This document shows, piece after piece, positions 5,680-6,519 of a stretch of 6,519 bases of DNA. Under the pieces are notes generated by a model. The model searched no databases. It was not told where the DNA came from and saw nothing but the letters and a program-made list of their open reading frames with translations. Both the position numbers and the translations under genes were made by a program. Source of the stretch: Elusimicrobia bacterium RBG_16_66_12 (GTDB lineage: Bacteria; Elusimicrobiota; Elusimicrobia; UBA1565; UBA9628); the NCBI GenBank assembly GCA_001800005.1, contig MGUL01000035.1, positions 24,698 to 31,216 of the forward strand. Reading direction: 5' to 3'. How positions within the stretch are numbered: the stretch's first letter is position 1; every line of letters begins with the position of its first letter.

Positions 5680-5937
5680 ATGACAGATGAGACTGAGCCG
5701 AACAAATATCGGTTTTATCTTTATGATCTCGGGCCCATCATCATAGAGCGTGCTCTTGAAGCAAAGGCCTCGAAAAAGGCGGCTCAGAAAGAGAGTCCCG
5801 ACTACGAATATGCAGCAGGTCGTCTGATGGCCTTTAACGAAGTTATTTCGATCATGCAACAACAGGCAGAGGGTTTTGATATCCCCCTTGAAGAAATGAA
5901 ACTGAAGGGCATCGAACCAGACCGCGACCTGCTTTAA
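5680..5937 (+). CDS. Small helical protein, candidate immunity protein (second)
   Basis: This is an 85-residue cytosolic-looking protein without signal or membrane segments. It reads as YRFYLYDLGPIIIERALEAK, a charged stretch, then GRLMAFNEVISIMQQQAEGF and DIPLEEMKLKGIEPDRDLL, and is probably all-helical. The amphipathic EVISxMQQQAExFxIPLEEL-type core felt familiar from small proteins next to secreted toxins, but I cannot name a family. ATG 5680 is chosen because GAGG (5671-5674) sits 5 nt upstream. The frame is open back to an ATG at 5572, which overlaps the preceding gene, but the extra 36 residues are Arg/His-rich and look like read-through of non-coding sequence. Row 5701 is about 40% GC, the lowest coding composition in the window, consistent with acquired DNA. 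It may be the true immunity gene, a second immunity gene, or a leftover from an earlier tip. Confidence 0.68.
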   Translation: MTDETEPNKYRFYLYDLGPIIIERALEAKASKKAAQKESPDYEYAAGRLMAFNEVISIMQQQAEGFDIPLEEMKLKGIEPDRDLL

Positions 5938-5952
5938 TCACTCTCCGGATTC

Positions 5953-6519
5953 TTATTTCGGCGTGGAGAGGCCGCGCGCCGACCAGGAGACGTCGGCGAA
6001 CCCCAGCTCCTTGGCCGCGAACTCGGCCAGCTTGAGCCTGCCCGCGTTGAAGGTCTTTTTGCCCGGCCGCGCGTCCAACGCCGAAACCGTGATCTGTCCG
6101 GAGCCCGGGGACTCCTCCTGGAACTCGATGCCCTCGGCCCGCAGCGCGTAGGAGTCGAGCCCGACGCCCACCCCGGGGCGCGGGTCCGCCACCGAGACGG
6201 CCTGGACCTTCACATCCTCGACGAAGCCCTCCACCACGCGGAACCGGATCTCGAAATGGGAGCGGCTCTTCTCCAGAGCCTTCGAGAAGACCGAGACGAC
6301 CAGCCAGCGGTCGTTCTTCGACACGACCACGCGTGCCGTGCTCCTCGCCTTGGAGGCGGCGCCCTTGAGCTTGCCTTTGGACCTCACCTGACGCAGGACG
6401 ACCGAGTTCTCGGCCTGGCCGGGGTCGCCTCCCGCGCGAAGGGACACCGGCTCCCAATCCTTTGCCTCCGGATGGATCACCACATGCAGCGCCGCCTTGG
6501 GACGGGGCTTCTCCCTGGG
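5953..6519 (-). CDS. Unrecognised protein, C-terminal 188 residues (gene runs off right edge)
   Basis: The frame is open from the right edge to TAA at 5953-5955. A GTG at 6483 could serve as a start, but the frame continues upstream without interruption (PREKPRPKAALHV), so the gene probably begins outside the window. The visible part is rich in predicted strands and charged residues (VVLRQVRSKGKL, TARVVVSKNDRWLVVSVFS, HFEIRFRVVEGFVEDVKVQAVSV) and ends in LGFADVSWSARGLSTPK. No catalytic motif, signal or membrane segment is evident, and I do not recognise the family. Its high GC (about 63% in row 6001) matches the housekeeping genes on the left rather than the small genes next to it. It converges on the second small gene with a 15-bp gap and marks the right boundary of the low-GC insert. 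Confidence 0.7.
   Translation of the reverse strand, partial: PREKPRPKAALHVVIHPEAKDWEPVSLRAGGDPGQAENSVVLRQVRSKGKLKGAASKARSTARVVVSKNDRWLVVSVFSKALEKSRSHFEIRFRVVEGFVEDVKVQAVSVADPRPGVGVGLDSYALRAEGIEFQEESPGSGQITVSALDARPGKKTFNAGRLKLAEFAAKELGFADVSWSARGLSTPK

Noticed and set aside
3952..5937. The toxin unit as an insertion sequence or integron cassette
   Set aside because: I found no transposase, integrase, terminal inverted repeats or target duplication around it.
5941..5970. Inverted repeat CTCTCC...GGAGAG between the convergent genes as a terminator
   Set aside because: The stem is only 6 bp with an 18-nt loop, and there is no T-run on either side; it also lies mostly inside the minus-strand gene.

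Overview
The window is a high-GC bacterial segment: hand counts of 60-base rows give about 63-67% in the flanking genes. It looks chromosomal. The organism is probably diderm, because there is a lipoprotein with a lipobox and several exported proteins. The TPR-rich, lipoprotein-rich style reminded me of Elusimicrobiota, but no marker here fixes the phylum and this is only an impression.

Left part (1-2741). A minus-strand reading frame encodes a complete RdgB/HAM1-type non-canonical purine NTP pyrophosphatase. It continues without any stop into a hydrophobic signal-like segment and at least six TPR repeats, then leaves the window at the left edge. Divergent from it are a small BON-domain lipoprotein and, 4 bp further on, mutY, the adenine DNA glycosylase. 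RdgB (cleansing of the nucleotide pool) and MutY (removal of A opposite 8-oxoG) are both housekeeping genes that prevent mutation. The stop codon of mutY overlaps the start of a HAD-family phosphatase gene that breaks off after 15 codons, just past the catalytic DxD motif.

Middle (2742-3874). A homogentisate 1,2-dioxygenase-like gene (hmgA) begins directly after the HAD remnant, with its own apparent extended -10 box. No other tyrosine-degradation gene is in view.

Right part (3875-6519). A consensus-like promoter drives a 449-residue secreted protein. It has a signal peptide, a TPR-like helical region, a Pro-rich linker, two hydrophobic segments and a C-terminal domain of about 80-100 residues that looks like the toxin tip of a polymorphic toxin (DUF4258/BrnT-like pattern). 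Two small helical proteins follow, the first starting inside the toxin stop codon (ATGA); they are candidate immunity proteins. GC falls from about 67% in the first half of the toxin gene to about 50% in its tip and about 40% in parts of the small genes. It returns to about 63% in the convergent, unrecognised minus-strand gene at the right edge. This pattern suggests that the tip and its immunity genes arrived as a swapped module. The toxin/immunity module, the RdgB-TPR fusion and the truncated HAD gene are the observations most worth following up.
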